NCBI RefSeq assembly: GCF_029392895.1
Contig: NZ_CP114200.1
Coordinates: forward strand, 2,759,001 to 2,823,000
Reading direction: 5' to 3'
DNA: 64,000 nucleotides
Source of the DNA: Streptomyces sp. 71268
GTDB lineage: Bacteria; Actinomycetota; Actinomycetes; Streptomycetales; Streptomycetaceae
Position 1 is the first letter of the stretch, and each line of letters begins with the position of its first letter. Shown here in pieces: positions 32,787 through 41,418 of this stretch. The notes below the pieces were generated by a model. The model made no database searches. It was not told the DNA's origin and was given only the letters and a program-made list of their open reading frames with translations. Both the position numbers and the translations under genes were made by a program.

Positions 32787-32802
32787 CCCGTCAGTCGACG
32801 GG
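32787..32802 (-). promoter_or_regulatory. Hairpin in the leader of the peptide-binding protein gene
   Basis: CCCGTC (32787-32792) and GACGGG (32797-32802), 6-bp stem and 4-nt loop, about 60 nt before the start codon. A second stem, CCTGA/TCAGG (32892-32908), covers the stop codon of the short upstream ORF. Together they could form a translation-dependent switch. Confidence 0.35.
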
Positions 32803-32903
32803 TCGGACCGCCACCGGGCGGATGCGGAATGAGGGAGACGGCGGTGAGGCCGTGTGACGCGCGATGCGGTGCGCGGGCGGGGCGGGCCGGTCCTGAGTCC
32901 GCG

Positions 32904-33023
32904 TCAGGCGGAAGTCAGGTGACGCTGGCCCTGGCGACAGTGAATGTCGGCGACGGCGTGTCCGGTCACGCCAATGAGCGCCAGCTCGAAGCTGGCGATC
33001 TCGATGGCAGGACGACGCGACAT
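32904..33023 (-). CDS. Putative 39-residue leader peptide
   Basis: The ORF begins MSRRPAIEIASFELALIG and ends with VADIHCRQGQRHLTSA. ATG 33023 has no Shine-Dalgarno but lies 7 nt after CAGTCT (33036-33031), itself 17 bp from TTGCCA (33059-33054), a near-consensus -35. The transcript would therefore start at the ATG, making it leaderless. It lies 174 nt before the peptide-binding protein gene in the same direction, and its stop is inside a small stem. I do not recognise the peptide. A regulatory leader is the best reading; chance is possible. Confidence 0.4.
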   Translation of the reverse strand: MSRRPAIEIASFELALIGVTGHAVADIHCRQGQRHLTSA

Positions 33024-33030
33024 GCGCAGA

Positions 33031-33059
33031 AGACTGAACGATTTTTCGCCACCTGGCAA
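33031..33059 (-). promoter_or_regulatory. Probable promoter of the peptide transporter operon
   Basis: On the minus strand TTGCCA (33059-33054), 17-bp spacer, CAGTCT (33036-33031), then 7 nt to ATG 33023. The -35 matches 5 of 6 consensus positions; the -10 is weak but keeps A2 and T6. Confidence 0.45.
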
Positions 33060-33360
33060 AGATGTCTCATATAAGGAGACAGTGAGTATCGCCATGCGGG
33101 ACGGCCGCCCGCCCGGCCAACGCCGCCCCACGCCCGCCGCAACGCGGCGCGTCGGCGAGCGAAACCCCTGGTGACGGGCGTGGCGGCGGCTCGCCCCACC
33201 GCCGAACGCCACTGGCGGAGCCGTTCCACCGCGCCGCGACGCACGCCCGTGGAGGAGCCCGTCGGCCCCGTTCGGCGACCGGCGCCGTGCCCCGCCACCG
33301 CCGCCTCCGTGACGCCAACGCCCGGGGCACGGAGCCCCCGCGCGCCGCGCGCCGCGCCCG
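33060..33360. other. Intergenic region between transporter operon and DUF3152 gene
   Basis: About 300 bp. On the plus strand an ideal AAGGAG precedes GTG 33082, which opens a 30-codon frame ending at 33174 (begins VSIAMRDGRPPGQ). No homology is recognisable and no promoter is clear, so I do not call it a gene. GTCTC/GAGAC (33064-33068, 33076-33080) flank the Shine-Dalgarno as a short dyad. The rest shows nothing. Confidence 0.35.
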
Positions 33361-34965
33361 CTACCGGCCTCGCTTGTCCTTCGCGCCGTCCGGGTACGGC
33401 CAGGCGTTCACCCGGCAGGTGGCGTCGTCGGTGTGCAGCAGCTTGGTCTGCTGCATCATCACCGGCGCCAGCGCCCCGTCGCTCGGGCACCCCTCGTGGT
33501 CCCGGCCGAGCCGGTGCCCCACCTCGTGGTTGATGAGCATCTGCCGGTAGACCGTCGTCTGGTCGTCGCGGAACGTCTTCGCGCCCTGGGCCCACCGATA
33601 GGCGTTGATCATGATGCGCTCGGTGGCCGCCGAGTCGCACGAGACGTTGTCCTGTGTGATGTCCAGGCCGGACTTGGCGCACCAGGTGGCCGTCGTCCCG
33701 GGGCTGGCCAGACTGATCACGAAGCGCGCCGACCCGGAGGAGACCCGCTCGAAAGTGCGCTGCCCGCCCCGGCCCCAACTGCGCTCATCGTTCAGTGTCT
33801 TGTGTACGGCCTTCGCGAACAGCTCTGCCTCCAGCGGCAGTTCGCTCTCCACGTCCACCCGGTAGCGCACCACCTCGCCCCGGCCCGGCGCCTTGTCGCC
33901 CCCCGGCACGGTGGTGAACTTGCCCGGCCCCTTCAGCTTCGGGTCCAGCGGGTACTTGGTCGCCAACTTCTCCTCGTACGAGGGCGGGGGCGGCGGCGGG
34001 GCCGGCGTGGGGCGCCCGTCCGAGCGCGACGCCTCGCCGCCCCCGGTCCGCTCCGTGGCGCCGCCGGGCTGGGCCGTGTCGGCGTCCTGCGGGTCGGCGG
34101 TCACCTGGCCGGCCACCACGATCGCGAGCACCGTGGTCACCGCCGCGGCGGCGATCCCGGTGAACGTGCGACCCCTGCCACCGGCCGGCGGCGCGGCGCG
34201 CCCGGCCCGTCCACGGCCGGGCCGCCCCGTGTCGTCACCGGCGCTCGCCGAGCCGCCGGCGGCCGGGTCCGTACCCTCGCCCGCTGGCTCGCGCGCCGGC
34301 GTGCCCGACTCCTGACGGTCCTCGGTCCCGGCCACGGCCTCCCTGGCCGAGGGCACACCGGCGCCCGCGGCCGGGCCGCGACGGCCTCGCCCGGTGTCCG
34401 CGTCGCCGGCCTCGCCGGCGTTGGGCCCGTCGAACGCCTCCAGGTACTCCCGGCGCGGCCCGGGAACGCCTCCGCGCACCGGCACGCGCCCCGCGTCCGC
34501 CGGGTCGGCGCCGGCCGCCCCGCGACCGGCCACGTTCCGACCGTCCGCGCCGCGACCGACCCACCGCCGAGGAGAGCCGCCCAACGCGCCCCAGCCGCCG
34601 GGCTCGCGCTGCTCGGGATGCCCACCGGGGCCGCCGCCGGTCGCGGTGCCGTCGTGCGCCGGGGTGCCGTGCGGCGGGGTGGTGGCGGGCTCGGCCGGGC
34701 CCCGCGAGCGCGGAGCGCCGACGCGCGGCACGCCACGGGCCGGGGTGCCGTCGGCGTACGGGACGCCGTGCGCCGGGGTGTCCGCGGGGGCCGGCGCGAC
34801 GCGCGGTGCGCCCTCACCGGTCGCGGGGGCCGTGGCGGCCTGCGGGAACGTCTCTCCGTACCCCCCGGGCGCGGCCGGTCTGGGGCCGGGCGGCGCGGGG
34901 CGTGGGCCGGGTACGCCGGAGCGCCCGTCGCGGGGCCGCGGGCCGCGCGCGCTGTGCCTACCCAC
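33361..34965 (-). CDS. DUF3152 family membrane-anchored metalloprotease-like protein
   Basis: This 534-residue protein has about 265 disordered Pro/Gly/Arg-rich residues, one transmembrane helix (GIAAAAVTTVLAIVVAG), a Pro-rich spacer, and an extracytoplasmic domain of about 190 residues. That domain contains INHEVGHRLGRDHEGCP, an HExxHxxGxxH zinc site as in metzincins, and later VMMQQTK, which could be the Met-turn. DUF3152 proteins are widespread in actinobacteria, including next to moeZ in mycobacteria; proteolysis has not to my knowledge been shown. The GTG 34965 start gives MGRHS, the usual family beginning, and overlaps the preceding hydrolase stop by 8 bp. Confidence 0.85.
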   Translation of the reverse strand: MGRHSARGPRPRDGRSGVPGPRPAPPGPRPAAPGGYGETFPQAATAPATGEGAPRVAPAPADTPAHGVPYADGTPARGVPRVGAPRSRGPAEPATTPPHGTPAHDGTATGGGPGGHPEQREPGGWGALGGSPRRWVGRGADGRNVAGRGAAGADPADAGRVPVRGGVPGPRREYLEAFDGPNAGEAGDADTGRGRRGPAAGAGVPSAREAVAGTEDRQESGTPAREPAGEGTDPAAGGSASAGDDTGRPGRGRAGRAAPPAGGRGRTFTGIAAAAVTTVLAIVVAGQVTADPQDADTAQPGGATERTGGGEASRSDGRPTPAPPPPPPSYEEKLATKYPLDPKLKGPGKFTTVPGGDKAPGRGEVVRYRVDVESELPLEAELFAKAVHKTLNDERSWGRGGQRTFERVSSGSARFVISLASPGTTATWCAKSGLDITQDNVSCDSAATERIMINAYRWAQGAKTFRDDQTTVYRQMLINHEVGHRLGRDHEGCPSDGALAPVMMQQTKLLHTDDATCRVNAWPYPDGAKDKRGR

Positions 34966-36028
34966 GCGCAGCAGCGCCCCTGCTCGCGCCCTGCCCCGCG
35001 GCGGGCCCGGTGGGCCGCGCCGGGCGCCGGCCCGGGGCACCCTCGGCTTCGTCAGACTCCACGGGCTCCACCTTCGCGCGCAGTTCCAGGTCGTTCAGCA
35101 GTTCACGGAAGGCTCGCGCCACCGTTTCGGGGTACTCCATCATCGCGACGTGCCCCGCGTCGAGGAGGGTCAGCAGCCGGGCGTCCCGGAAGGCGGCCTG
35201 TGCGCGCCGGGCCATCCGCAACGAGATGAGCTGGTCCCGCATGCCGTACACCAGCAGCGTCGGCGCGAGCACCCGCTCCGCCTGCCGCCACAGCGAGTGC
35301 TGGCCACCGAGGGTGTAGGAGTCGACCACGCCCCGCGCCGAGCGCGCCAGCACGTCCCAGAAGTACGGGAGGGCCAGCCGCCGCTCGAACTCGGCGACGG
35401 CGGCCGCCAGGTGTTGCGGGTCCACTCTCGTGGGATCGCCGTAACACAGCGCCAGCAGTTCGTGGGTGCGCCGCTCGGCCGTCCAGTCCCTGGTCAGGCG
35501 GCGGAAGAGGCGGGTGACGCCCGGCACCGCGAGCAGCGCGGTGGGCAGCGCCGTGCGCTGGGGCGGCACCTCGGGCAGCGCGGGCGAGACGAGGGTGACC
35601 GTGCGCACCAGGTCGGGCCGCGCGGCGGCGACCCGGGTGACGACCGCGCCGCCCATCGAGTTGCCGAACAGGTGCACCGGACCGCGCCCGCCCGCCTCGA
35701 TGAGCCGGACCACGGCCCTGGCATGGCTCGCCAGCGAGTACGTGCCGTCCTCGGGCGGCGGCGAGAAGCCGAACCCGGGCAGGTCGACGGCCTCGCCGTC
35801 CACCACGTCCGTCAACTCGGCCATCAGCAGCGACCAGTTGTCGGAGGAGCCGCCGAGGCCGTGCACGTACAGGGCGGGCGGCAGGTCCGCGCGGTCGGGC
35901 GCCCGGGAGCGCACCGCCAGCGTGTACCCGGCCAGCCGCACCTCGCGCAGCCGCTCGCCGGCACGGGCCGGCTCGCCCGGCACCGACGCGGGCGCGCTGC
36001 ACGGCCTTGGCGAGTCGGTGGAAGACAT
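34958..36028 (-). CDS. Alpha/beta hydrolase
   Basis: This 356-residue cytoplasmic alpha/beta hydrolase shows the oxyanion motif YVHGLGGSSDNW, nucleophile elbow LFGNSMGGAVV, acid YGMRDQLI and His in LLDAGHVAMMEYPE. All triad residues are present. The domain ends at about residue 310, and an Ala/Gly/Arg tail follows. The closest general types are MhpC/lipase-V-like esterases; the substrate is unknown. It is translationally coupled to the downstream DUF3152 gene. Confidence 0.9.
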   Translation of the reverse strand: MSSTDSPRPCSAPASVPGEPARAGERLREVRLAGYTLAVRSRAPDRADLPPALYVHGLGGSSDNWSLLMAELTDVVDGEAVDLPGFGFSPPPEDGTYSLASHARAVVRLIEAGGRGPVHLFGNSMGGAVVTRVAAARPDLVRTVTLVSPALPEVPPQRTALPTALLAVPGVTRLFRRLTRDWTAERRTHELLALCYGDPTRVDPQHLAAAVAEFERRLALPYFWDVLARSARGVVDSYTLGGQHSLWRQAERVLAPTLLVYGMRDQLISLRMARRAQAAFRDARLLTLLDAGHVAMMEYPETVARAFRELLNDLELRAKVEPVESDEAEGAPGRRPARPTGPAAGQGASRGAAARG

Positions 36029-36332
36029 GGAGCAATGTTACGAGACGATCACGTGGCACGTTCGTGTGTTCGCCATCACGGGTACGAACGACCACGTCAT
36101 CCGCCATTCCCCTTACCTCCCCCTTCCTCTCCGTACCTCCTCACTCGCCCCACCCGCCTGACGCGCCCCGCGCACCCCTGCCATACCGCTCCGAGCAGCG
36201 CGTCGGCGCCGTGCTGCGGAAGCGTGGCCGTGGGAGTGCGCCGGGCCGCGCACGCGGTCGCGGCGCATAGCGCGCGACAGCGACCCCTCGTAGGCTCGTA
36301 TAGAGGGCGCTCGCCCTGGAAAGGGGAGCCAT
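36029..36332. other. Divergent promoter region
   Basis: About 304 bp between the hydrolase (leftward) and the small acidic protein (rightward). Possible -10 boxes for the rightward gene are TAGGCT (36291-36296) and TATAGA (36299-36304). I see no strong dyad and no further ORF worth calling. Confidence 0.35.
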
Positions 36333-36599
36333 ATGCCCATCGAGCCCATTGATCCGACCGATCTGACCGAGCCCATCGATCCCACCGATCCGGAGCACTT
36401 TCCCGACGAGGAGCCGACCACGGACACCGACGGCGACCGGAGCGTCGAGGCGCCCGAGGCGGACAGCGCCGAGCAGCGCGCCGCCCTCGCACCCGACCGG
36501 GACGAGCAGCCCATCGACCTCGACCCGACGGCGGCGAACCCCGCCGACGTCGCCGAGCAGCACCGGATCGTGGAGACCGACGAAGAGGACTACCGATGA
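36333..36599 (+). CDS. Small acidic Pro/Asp-rich protein
   Basis: This 88-residue, strongly acidic protein starts with a repeated motif (EPIDPTD, twice within the first 18 residues) and ends with IVETDEEDYR. There are no hydrophobic segments or cysteines, so it is probably soluble and largely disordered. ATG 36333 has GGAAAGGGGA upstream, a strong ribosome binding site, which supports a real gene. I believe similar small proteins occur in other streptomycetes at this place, but no function is known to me. Confidence 0.7.
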   Translation: MPIEPIDPTDLTEPIDPTDPEHFPDEEPTTDTDGDRSVEAPEADSAEQRAALAPDRDEQPIDLDPTAANPADVAEQHRIVETDEEDYR

Positions 36600-36736
36600 T
36601 CCATCCCTTTTGTCGGCTTCCCCCGGTGCCCGGTCCGTGAAATTCTCCGCACGGGCCGCGCGCGCCTCGGTTACCCAAAAGTACGATGGCGGGCGCGGTG
36701 AACACCGTGCACGGAACGACCCACCTGGGAGGCGGC

Positions 36737-37390
36737 GTGACAGCCATCGAGCAGACCGAGGCGCGCCCACGAGGCACGCGCCTGCCGCGCCGAGCCCGAC
36801 GTCATCAGCTCCTGGGCGCTGCCCAGGAGGTCTTCGTCGCGCAGGGCTACCACGCCGCGGCGATGGACGACATCGCCGAGCGCGCCGGGGTCAGCAAGCC
36901 GGTGCTCTACCAGCACTTCCCTGGCAAGCTCGACCTCTACCTGGCCCTGCTGGACCAGCACTGTGAGGCGCTGTTGCAGGCGGTGCGCACCGCGCTCGCC
37001 TCGACGACCGACAACAAGCTGCGCGTCACGGCGACGATGGACGCGTACTTCGCCTACGTCGAGGCCGAGGGCGGCGCCTTCCGCCTCGTCTTCGAGTCCG
37101 ACCTGACCAACGAGCCCGCGGTGCGCGAGCGCGTGGACCGCGTCTCGCTCCAGTGCGCCGAGGCGATCTCCGAGGTGATCGCCGAGGACACCGGGCTGCC
37201 GTCCGACCAGTCCATGCTGCTGGCCGTCGCGCTCGGCGGCGTCTCGCAGGTCGTCGCGCGCTACTGGCTCTCCAGCGAGAGCGACATCCCGCGCGACACC
37301 GCGGTGCAGCTCGTGACCTCGCTGGCCTGGCGGGGCATCGCGGGCTTCCCGCTGCACGGCGCGGACGGCCAGGGCCCGGAGGCGGGCTAG
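36737..37390 (+). CDS. TetR family transcriptional regulator
   Basis: This 217-residue TetR repressor has the helix-turn-helix DIAERAGVSKPVLYQHFPGK, a very clean match, and a C-terminal domain with FRLVFESDLTNEPAVRERV and LAVALGGVSQVVARYWL. GTG 36737 has GGGAGG 7 nt upstream, preferred over the upstream in-frame starts. Gene order (DUF3152, TetR, DUF3107, ferritin-like, DEAD helicase) is the same as in mycobacteria, so this is a conserved core regulator; its ligand and targets are unknown. Confidence 0.92.
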   Translation: MTAIEQTEARPRGTRLPRRARRHQLLGAAQEVFVAQGYHAAAMDDIAERAGVSKPVLYQHFPGKLDLYLALLDQHCEALLQAVRTALASTTDNKLRVTATMDAYFAYVEAEGGAFRLVFESDLTNEPAVRERVDRVSLQCAEAISEVIAEDTGLPSDQSMLLAVALGGVSQVVARYWLSSESDIPRDTAVQLVTSLAWRGIAGFPLHGADGQGPEAG

Positions 37391-37647
37391 CCGTACCGAC
37401 CCGCGGCCCGCCGGCCCGACCGGCGGGCCGCCCCCGGCACCGCGCCAGGCGCCCGCGCCGGCCGCCGTCACCGGTGGCCGGCGCGGGCGTCGCGCACGCG
37501 CCGGGCCGCTCGCGCGCCCGCGCGCGACGGTGATCGTCCACGGACCCCCGGACCCGCCGCGCGATGCGGCTAATGTGTCCGTACGGCGCGGGAACCGCGC
37601 ACCTCTCCTGGCCGGTGGCCAGGGGAAACCCGGACCGTCGGAGGGAC

Positions 37648-37881
37648 ATGGCCGTGGAGGTCAAGATCGGCGTGCAGCACGCGCCTCGCGAGATCGTCTT
37701 GGAGAGCGAGCAGTCTGCCGAGGAGGTGGAGCGCGCCGTCGCGGACGCGCTCGGTGGCAAGGCGCAGTTGCTGAGCCTGGTGGACGAGCACGGCCGCAGG
37801 GTCCTCGTTCCGGCCGACCGGCTCGCCTACGTGGAGATCGGTGAGCAGTCGGCCCGCAAGGTCGGTTTCAGCGCGCTCTGA
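37648..37881 (+). CDS. DUF3107 family protein
   Basis: This 77-residue protein consists of one small domain: VEVKIGVQHAPREIVLES, EEVERAVADAL, LLSLVDEHGRRVLVPADRLAYVEIG. This is the standard DUF3107 length and sequence, conserved in actinobacteria next to a TetR gene. ATG 37648 follows GGAGGGAC. No function is established. A tandem repeat and a strong terminator follow. Confidence 0.93.
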   Translation: MAVEVKIGVQHAPREIVLESEQSAEEVERAVADALGGKAQLLSLVDEHGRRVLVPADRLAYVEIGEQSARKVGFSAL

Positions 37882-37898
37882 GACCCGGGCTCCGCTCT

Positions 37899-37942
37899 TC
37901 CGGCCCTCGGGCCACAGCAGTCCGGCCCTCGGGCCACAGCAG
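37899..37942. repeat. Perfect 22-bp tandem duplication
   Basis: The unit TCCGGCCCTCGGGCCACAGC plus AG occurs twice in exact tandem (37899-37920, 37921-37942) between the DUF3107 stop and its terminator. Each unit contains an internal GGCCCTCGGGCC dyad. Confidence 0.95.
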
Positions 37943-37943
37943 A

Positions 37944-37985
37944 CGACGGCGGGGCCGGTGGATCAGTCCACCGGCCCCGCCGTCG
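37944..37985 (+). terminator. Terminator of the DUF3107 gene
   Basis: A perfect 19-bp stem: CGACGGCGGGGCCGGTGGA (37944-37962) and TCCACCGGCCCCGCCGTCG (37967-37985) with loop TCAG. It lies 60 nt beyond the stop codon. Confidence 0.85.
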
Positions 37986-38078
37986 ATGTGTCGACAAAGA
38001 TTGTCACCGGCGCGCGCAGGGTAGTACGGCTGGGACCGATTTGCGACTGCTCTACGGCTCGCGCGGGAGGAAAAGCAC

Positions 38079-38348
38079 ATGATCCTGGAAGCGCTCTGTT
38101 CGGTACTGATCGGCCTCGCCGTCGCCGTCGCGGCGCTCCGCTGGTTGCCGCGGCAACTGCCGTCGACCCCGCTGGTCCTGTCCACCGGCCCCGGCGCCGC
38201 GCTGTTCGGCGCCCTGCTCGGACACTCGGTGCTCGGCGACGGCCACCCCACGGCGACCCTGACGACCTCGCTGATCATGGCCGTGGCCCTGCTGTCGCTC
38301 CTCGTCCGCCGCCCCAGTGGGCGGCTGCGCCGCTCCGCGGCGGCCTGA
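38079..38348 (+). CDS. Small membrane protein, function unknown
   Basis: This 89-residue protein has an N-terminal hydrophobic helix (LCSVLIGLAVAVAAL), a middle Gly-rich hydrophobic segment (GPGAALFGALLGHSVLG), a C-terminal helix (LIMAVALLSLLV) and a basic tail RRPSGRLRRS, giving two or three membrane passes with the C-terminus inside. ATG 38079 is preceded by GGGAGG, which supports expression. I do not recognise the family. Confidence 0.75.
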   Translation: MILEALCSVLIGLAVAVAALRWLPRQLPSTPLVLSTGPGAALFGALLGHSVLGDGHPTATLTTSLIMAVALLSLLVRRPSGRLRRSAAA

Positions 38349-38461
38349 GGAGCCACCGGAGTCCGACGGTCCAGTCCGACGGCTCAGCTCGACGACCAGG
38401 CACACACGCGCCCCGCGCCCCGGCCCCACGGCCGGGGCGTGCCGCTGTGCGGCCGGCCGCG

Positions 38462-39208
38462 TCAGGCCGAGAGGCCGAGCGCGGCCATCCGCTTGGTGTG
38501 TGCCTCGGTGATCCGCGAGAACATCCGGCCGACCTCGGCCAGGTCGAAGCCGTCGGCCACGCCGCCCACCAGCATCGTGGAGAGCGCGTCGCGGTCGGCG
38601 ACCACCCGCTGCGCCTGCGAGAGCGCCTCACCCATCAGCCGCCGCGCCCACAGCGCCAGCCGTCCGCCGACCCGCGGGTCGGCCTGGATGGCGGCGCGCA
38701 CCTTCTCCACCGCGAAGGACGCGTGCCCGGTGTCGTCCAGCACCTGGAGCACCAGGTCGCGGGTGTCGGTGTCGAGCCGGGTGGCCACCTCGCGGTAGAA
38801 GTCGCTGGCGATCGAGTCGCCGACGTACGCCTTGACCAGGCCCTCGAGCCAGTCTGACGGCGCCGTCTGGCGGTGGAACTCGTCCAGCGCGGCGGCGAAG
38901 GGCTCCATGGCCTCGTTCGGCTCCGCCTCGATCGCCGCGATCCGGTCCCGCAACCGCTCGAAGTGGTGGAACTCGGCCGACGCCATCTTCGCCAGCTCCG
39001 CCTTGTCGTCGATGGTCGGCGCGAGCTTGGCGTCCTCCGCGAGCCGTTCGAAGGCGGCCAGCTCGCCGTAGGCGAGGGCGCCGAGCAGGTCGATGACCGC
39101 GGCCCGGTACTGCGGCTCAGCGGACGCCTGCGCCCAGTCCTGGGCGGCGATACCGGTGCTCTCGGGGGCGTCGTCGGGCGTGCTGTCAGCGGCGTTGGGC
39201 GTCTCCAT
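38462..39208 (-). CDS. Ferritin-like fold protein (MiaE-like)
   Basis: This 248-residue helical protein has carboxylate and His residues spaced as in ferritin-like diiron proteins: GELAAFERLAEDA, EFHHFERLRDRI, DFYREVATRL and DDTGHASFAVEKV. The family is often annotated as related to the tRNA hydroxylase MiaE, but that activity is not established for the actinobacterial branch. ATG 39208 is chosen over the start three codons upstream because downstream sequence is the conserved part. It is divergent from the DEAD-box helicase, as in mycobacteria. Confidence 0.85.
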   Translation of the reverse strand: METPNAADSTPDDAPESTGIAAQDWAQASAEPQYRAAVIDLLGALAYGELAAFERLAEDAKLAPTIDDKAELAKMASAEFHHFERLRDRIAAIEAEPNEAMEPFAAALDEFHRQTAPSDWLEGLVKAYVGDSIASDFYREVATRLDTDTRDLVLQVLDDTGHASFAVEKVRAAIQADPRVGGRLALWARRLMGEALSQAQRVVADRDALSTMLVGGVADGFDLAEVGRMFSRITEAHTKRMAALGLSA

Positions 39209-39349
39209 GACGCGCACAATAGTCCGCCTGGGGGCACGCGGAAGCCCCTGGTCAGCCCCGGCGGCCCCGGGCGGAGCGGAGTGTGTTCATCGTCGCACTC
39301 AAACAAGCCTCCGGATGGAGCGCCGTATCCGGGGTACAGTGGTAAAGAG

Positions 39350-39368
39350 CCCGCCCATTATCGGCGGG
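39350..39368 (+). promoter_or_regulatory. Hairpin in the DEAD-box helicase leader
   Basis: CCCGCC (39350-39355) and GGCGGG (39363-39368), 7-nt loop. A -10-like TACAGT lies about 15 nt upstream, so the stem would be at the 5' end of a leader of at least 140 nt, which could stabilise or regulate the message. Confidence 0.35.
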
Positions 39369-39499
39369 TCGTTCCACGCATGCGGATGCCCGGTCGGTGG
39401 CCCGATCGGCTCCAAATCGACCGCCCTCCACGCGGCGCGTATGAGACATACGTACGGCGAGAGGGAACCGCTCGCGGTGTGCGCGCCTGAGCGGAGGCA

Positions 39500-41395
39500 G
39501 TGGTCCCGCGCCATCCGGCCCGTCCCCGGTCGGCCAAGTACCCGGTGCGGTACGACCCCCTTCGCCGCCTCGCGCCGCGTCTCACAGAAGAGGCAAGCAT
39601 CCTGTCTACGTTCAGAGAACTCGGGATTCTCCCCGAGACCGCCGAGGCCCTTGAGGCCGTCGGCATCACGTCCCCCTTCCCCATTCAGGAGATGACGCTC
39701 CCGGTGGCCCTCAGCGGCTCCGACGTCATCGGTCAGGCCAAGACCGGCACCGGCAAGACGCTCGGCTTCGGCCTCCCCCTGCTGGAGCGGGTCACCGTGC
39801 CCGCCGACGTCGAGGCCGGCCGGGCCACGCCCGACCAGCTCTCCGACGCCCCGCAGGCGCTCGTGGTCGTCCCCACCCGCGAGCTGTGCCAGCAGGTGAC
39901 CAACGACCTGCTGACCGCCGGCAAGGTACGTAACGTGCGCGTCCTGTCGATCTACGGCGGCCGGGCCTACGAGCCCCAGGTCGAGGCGCTCAGGAAGGGC
40001 GTCGACGTGATCGTCGGCACCCCGGGCCGCCTGCTCGACCTCGCCGGGCAGAAGAAGCTCAACCTCTCCGAGATCCGTGGCCTCGTCCTCGACGAGGCCG
40101 ACGAGATGTTGGACCTGGGCTTCCTGCCCGACGTCGAGAAGATCATCCAGTTCCTGCCGGCCCGCCGGCAGACCATGCTGTTCTCGGCGACCATGCCGGG
40201 CGCGGTCATCTCGCTCGCGCGCCGCTACATGTCGCAGCCCACGCACATCCGCGCCACCGCGCCGGACGACGAGGGCCAGACGGTCGCCAACATCAAGCAG
40301 CACGTCTTCCGCGCCCACTCCATGGACAAGCCGGAGATGGTCGCGCGCATCCTGCAGGCCGACGGGCGCGGCCTGGCGATGATCTTCTGCCGTACCAAGC
40401 GCACCGCCGCCGACATCGCCGAGCAGCTCTCGCGCCGGGGCTTCGCCTCCGGCGCCGTCCACGGCGACCTCGGCCAGGGCGCCCGCGAGCAGGCGCTGCG
40501 CGCCTTCCGCAACGGCAAGGTCGACGTCCTGGTCTGCACCGACGTCGCGGCCCGCGGCATCGATGTCGAGGGCGTGACCCACGTCATCAACTACCAGTCC
40601 CCCGAGGACGAGAAGACCTACCTGCACCGCATCGGCCGCACCGGCCGCGCGGGCAACTCCGGCATCGCGATCACCCTGGTGGACTGGGACGACATCCCCC
40701 GCTGGAAGCTGATCAACAAGGCGCTCGACCTGCCGTTCGACGAGCCCGAGGAGACGTACTCCACCTCGGAGCACCTCTACGAGCTGCTGTCCATCCCGGC
40801 CGGCACCAAGGGCATACTGCCGCGGGCCGAGCGGACCAGGGCCGGGCTCGCCGCCGAGGAGGTCGAGGACCTCGGCGAGACCGGCGGCCGGGCCGCGCGC
40901 GGTCGCAAGCCCGCCGCCGCCCCGGCGGAGCGCGAGCGTCCGGCGCGCACCCGCCCGCCGCGCCAGCGCCGGCGCACCCGCGGCGGCCAGGACCTGGACG
41001 GCGCGGCCGACGCCACGGCGACCGCCACGGAGGCCACGACCACGGCCAAGGCCGGCGAGGCCCTGGACGCGGCCGACGGCACCGCCGCCACCGCCGAGCC
41101 GGGCGTCGTGCGCCAGCCGCGCCGCCGCCGGCGCACCCGCTCCGGGGCCGCCGAGGCCAAGCCGGTGACGGACGTCGCGACCGAGGCCGGCGCGCCCGAC
41201 AGCGCCGCCGGCGCCGAGGCCAGCGCCCCGGCGAAGCGGTCGCGCCCGGCCCGCAAGACCGCCGCGCCCCGTACCGCCGCGGCCACCACCGGCGAGGCGG
41301 GCGGCGGCGAGGCCGGCGAGGCCCCGGCCAAGCCGCGCCGCCGTCGCACCCGCAGCCGCAGCGCGGCCGGCTCCGAGGCCGCTCAGGAGAGCTGA
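39500..41395 (+). CDS. DEAD-box RNA helicase
   Basis: This is an ATP-dependent RNA helicase of the RhlE/CsdA type. Motifs occur in order: Q motif region PFPIQEMTLP, I AKTGTGKT, Ia PTRELCQQ, Ib TPGRLLDL, II VLDEADEMLD, III FSATMPG, IV MIFCRTKRT, V CTDVAARGIDV, VI YLHRIGRTGRAG. The helicase core ends at about residue 420. A ~190-residue tail then carries three Arg-rich patches (RQRRRTRGG, RQPRRRRRTRSG, KPRRRRTRSRS) separated by Ala/Thr-rich linkers, probably for RNA binding. GTG 39500 is immediately after GGAGG (spacing too short), so the true start could be near STFRELGILPE at about 39605. A strong hairpin terminator follows. Confidence 0.95.
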   Translation: MVPRHPARPRSAKYPVRYDPLRRLAPRLTEEASILSTFRELGILPETAEALEAVGITSPFPIQEMTLPVALSGSDVIGQAKTGTGKTLGFGLPLLERVTVPADVEAGRATPDQLSDAPQALVVVPTRELCQQVTNDLLTAGKVRNVRVLSIYGGRAYEPQVEALRKGVDVIVGTPGRLLDLAGQKKLNLSEIRGLVLDEADEMLDLGFLPDVEKIIQFLPARRQTMLFSATMPGAVISLARRYMSQPTHIRATAPDDEGQTVANIKQHVFRAHSMDKPEMVARILQADGRGLAMIFCRTKRTAADIAEQLSRRGFASGAVHGDLGQGAREQALRAFRNGKVDVLVCTDVAARGIDVEGVTHVINYQSPEDEKTYLHRIGRTGRAGNSGIAITLVDWDDIPRWKLINKALDLPFDEPEETYSTSEHLYELLSIPAGTKGILPRAERTRAGLAAEEVEDLGETGGRAARGRKPAAAPAERERPARTRPPRQRRRTRGGQDLDGAADATATATEATTTAKAGEALDAADGTAATAEPGVVRQPRRRRRTRSGAAEAKPVTDVATEAGAPDSAAGAEASAPAKRSRPARKTAAPRTAAATTGEAGGGEAGEAPAKPRRRRTRSRSAAGSEAAQES

Positions 41396-41418
41396 CCCGC
41401 GCACCCCGCACGGCACCG

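Noticed and set aside
33082..33174. 30-codon plus-strand ORF with ideal AAGGAG
   Set aside because: No clear promoter, no recognisable peptide and compositionally biased sequence; kept only as a note in the intergenic entry.
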